From NCBI GenBank assembly GCA_002482685.1, contig DLGL01000044.1, forward strand, positions 17,893 to 26,249: a stretch of DNA of 8,357 nucleotides. Reading direction: 5' to 3'. The notes below the pieces were generated by a model. That model saw only the letters and a program-made list of their open reading frames with translations, ran no database searches and was not told the DNA's origin. This document shows positions 7,233-8,357 of this stretch, in pieces (the stretch's first letter is position 1; every line of letters starts with the position of its first letter). A program made the translations under genes and the position numbers. This stretch comes from Bacteriovoracaceae bacterium UBA7695 (GTDB lineage: Bacteria > Bdellovibrionota > Bacteriovoracia > Bacteriovoracales > Bacteriovoracaceae).

Positions 7233-8309
7233 TTACGATCCTAAATAAGCAGAGAATTTTCCTGCTACACTTTCAATTGAATAATCTTTTTCTAATCTCG
7301 CTTTTAGAAGCAGGTTTTTCTTAAGCCTCTCCTGCGCAGTTAGCTTAAGAATGCCCTCAATTTTTTCTTTGAGATTTTTTTGATCCCCGATAGGAGTTAT
7401 AAGCTCGGATGAGCCTAAAATAATCTGAGCATCACCCACGTCCGAGGAGACGGGCACTGCACCTGCCAGAGCGGCTTCCACAAGGACGTTAGGAAAGGCC
7501 TCGCCCCACGAGGAGAAAAGAACGAAGAGATCCATTTTAAAGTAATAGGGGTAGACATCAGTTTGCTCGCCCTTGAATTCAAAACGATCTTTTAGTGAGT
7601 CGGGGATGAGGCGAGTCAGTTCGCTATTACTGGCCTCCATTCCTTTTCCAACCAATAAAAAATGAAGTTCAGGGTGAGTGGCAGCAAGGTTGACAAAAAC
7701 TTCCAGCATCTGTTTTTGATTTTTCATGGGATGGAATCTGCCAACATGGCCAATGGTCACAGATGAATTTTGTGTGCGAGAAAGCTTATTGAAATTTTCT
7801 AAATCAAATCCATTCGGAACATAATTTAGGGCTTCACTACTAAAACCATGATCTCTGTGCTGCTTTAGTGAGAGATGTGAGTTGAAAAGAATGTTATCCG
7901 GATAAAAGGAGAACAAGGCATTGAGCCTTATTACCCATCTTGTAAGAGTTTTTTCCTGGCCCAAACTGTAAAGGCTGTGACGGATATTCCAAATGAGTTT
8001 TGCCTGAGGTTTAATCATTAACCTGATTACCAATGCAATAAGGTTAGCGTGGTACATCCAGCCCCAAACTGAGCGAACATCCTGACCGAAAAGGAGCGTA
8101 AAAAACTTAAAGGCATTCCAGGGTTTTTTGAAGAGATTCAAATCATAAACAGGAATACCTAAATCACGGATCTTTTGACTAAACTGTCCCTCAGAAGTCA
8201 GGTTAAAAACTATGAATTCCTGAGGACGATTCCAGGTACTTAAAAGTCTGTGCAAAATTCTCTCTGCACCACCGGAACCTAAGGATGTTGATATGATGAC
8301 GTTTTTCAA
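7233..8309 (-). CDS. GT4 family glycosyltransferase, TTG start
   Basis: This GT-B fold glycosyltransferase of family GT4 has 358 residues from the chosen start. It is predicted to add a sugar to a growing lipid-linked oligosaccharide at the cytoplasmic membrane face. It shows the N-terminal Rossmann strand NVIIS followed by the glycine-rich loop GSGGAER (11-17), VPNGFD near residue 164, GHVGRFHPMKNQ near 185-196, and the EX7E motif with glutamates at 270 and 278 (EAFPNVLVE). No signal peptide or membrane span is seen. The TTG at 8309-8307 is chosen because the protein then begins directly at the first strand and a GGAG lies five bases upstream. A TTG at 8333 is possible but lacks such support. 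It is the first of the three packed minus-strand genes in the window and stops one base before asnB. Family certain; sugar and linkage unknown. Confidence 0.92.
   Translation of the reverse strand: MKNVIISTSLGSGGAERILHRLLSTWNRPQEFIVFNLTSEGQFSQKIRDLGIPVYDLNLFKKPWNAFKFFTLLFGQDVRSVWGWMYHANLIALVIRLMIKPQAKLIWNIRHSLYSLGQEKTLTRWVIRLNALFSFYPDNILFNSHLSLKQHRDHGFSSEALNYVPNGFDLENFNKLSRTQNSSVTIGHVGRFHPMKNQKQMLEVFVNLAATHPELHFLLVGKGMEASNSELTRLIPDSLKDRFEFKGEQTDVYPYYFKMDLFVLFSSWGEAFPNVLVEAALAGAVPVSSDVGDAQIILGSSELITPIGDQKNLKEKIEGILKLTAQERLKKNLLLKARLEKDYSIESVAGKFSAYLGS
7239..7242 (-). promoter_or_regulatory. asnB: Ribosome binding site of asnB
   Basis: AGGA on the minus strand is seven bases upstream of the asnB ATG (7231-7229) and lies within the last codons of the preceding glycosyltransferase gene. 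It supports that start and translational coupling across the one-base gap between the two genes. Confidence 0.6.
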
Positions 8310-8314
8310 AAAAA

Positions 8315-8318
8315 CTCC
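8315..8318 (-). promoter_or_regulatory. Ribosome binding site deciding the TTG start of the GT4 gene
   Basis: GGAG on the minus strand is five bases upstream of TTG 8309-8307. It favours this codon over the more distal in-frame TTG at 8333-8331, which would add eight residues not expected before a GT4 first strand. Confidence 0.55.
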
Positions 8319-8342
8319 GCTAAACCTAGACAATATTTGATA

Positions 8343-8348
8343 ACTATA
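8343..8348 (-). promoter_or_regulatory. Possible -10 box for the GT4-asnB-flippase operon
   Basis: TATAGT on the minus strand lies in an A+T-rich stretch at the right edge, about 25 bases upstream of the SD. A matching -35 would fall outside the window and cannot be judged. The frame is open to the edge, but the sequence there does not look coding. Low confidence. Confidence 0.2.
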
Positions 8349-8357
8349 TAAAACTTT

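Noticed and set aside
1..8357. CRISPR arrays, insertion sequences, tRNA or rRNA genes, toxin-antitoxin or defence systems
   Set aside because: I found no arrays of regularly spaced direct repeats, transposase-like frames, structured RNA genes or defence-type motifs; nearly all of the window is accounted for by polysaccharide genes.

Overview
The window looks like part of a surface-polysaccharide locus (O-antigen, capsule or exopolysaccharide type) of a moderately A+T-rich bacterium. A WecA-type initiating transferase, a Wzx-type flippase, three glycosyltransferases and an asparagine-synthase-type amidotransferase sit side by side. The WecA-like protein, SD-supported starts and overlapping gene junctions fit a Gram-negative bacterium. 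The taxon cannot be fixed from the sequence. Bacteroidota-like features of the WecA protein and a Bdellovibrionota-like base composition are only impressions.

Layout. Bases 1-2066 (+) hold the 3' part of a long gene that enters from the left edge. It joins a multi-pass membrane domain to a GT4 glycosyltransferase. It meets, tail to tail with a 4-base stop overlap, a TuaG-like GT2 glycosyltransferase (2063-2836, -). A 181-base divergent region (2837-3017) separates that gene from a wecA-like gene (3018-4079, +), whose end overlaps by 17 bases the end of a flippase gene (4063-5388, -). The flippase is the last of three tightly packed minus-strand genes read from the right edge: a GT4 glycosyltransferase (7233-8309), asnB (5381-7231) and the flippase. 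The junctions are 1 base and an 8-base overlap, so this is an operon.

Likely joint work (inference from families). The WecA-like enzyme places a sugar-1-phosphate on undecaprenyl phosphate at the inner membrane. The GT4 and GT2 enzymes extend the lipid-linked oligosaccharide in the cytoplasm. The AsnB-like protein could amidate a sugar acid or a precursor, and the flippase moves the finished unit across the membrane.

The most notable observation is that asnB is a full-length, well conserved 616-codon reading frame interrupted by one in-frame TAG (6203-6205), where the family normally has tyrosine. The reading frame is unchanged on both sides. This is a fresh nonsense mutation, a base error, or a site of read-through. 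Other points of interest are the membrane-domain/GT4 fusion, a wecA start with no ribosome binding site placed just downstream of an extended -10 element (possible leaderless mRNA), and a 9-bp-arm palindrome in the divergent promoter region. I found no RNA genes, insertion sequences, CRISPR arrays or phage genes, and no clearly new system.
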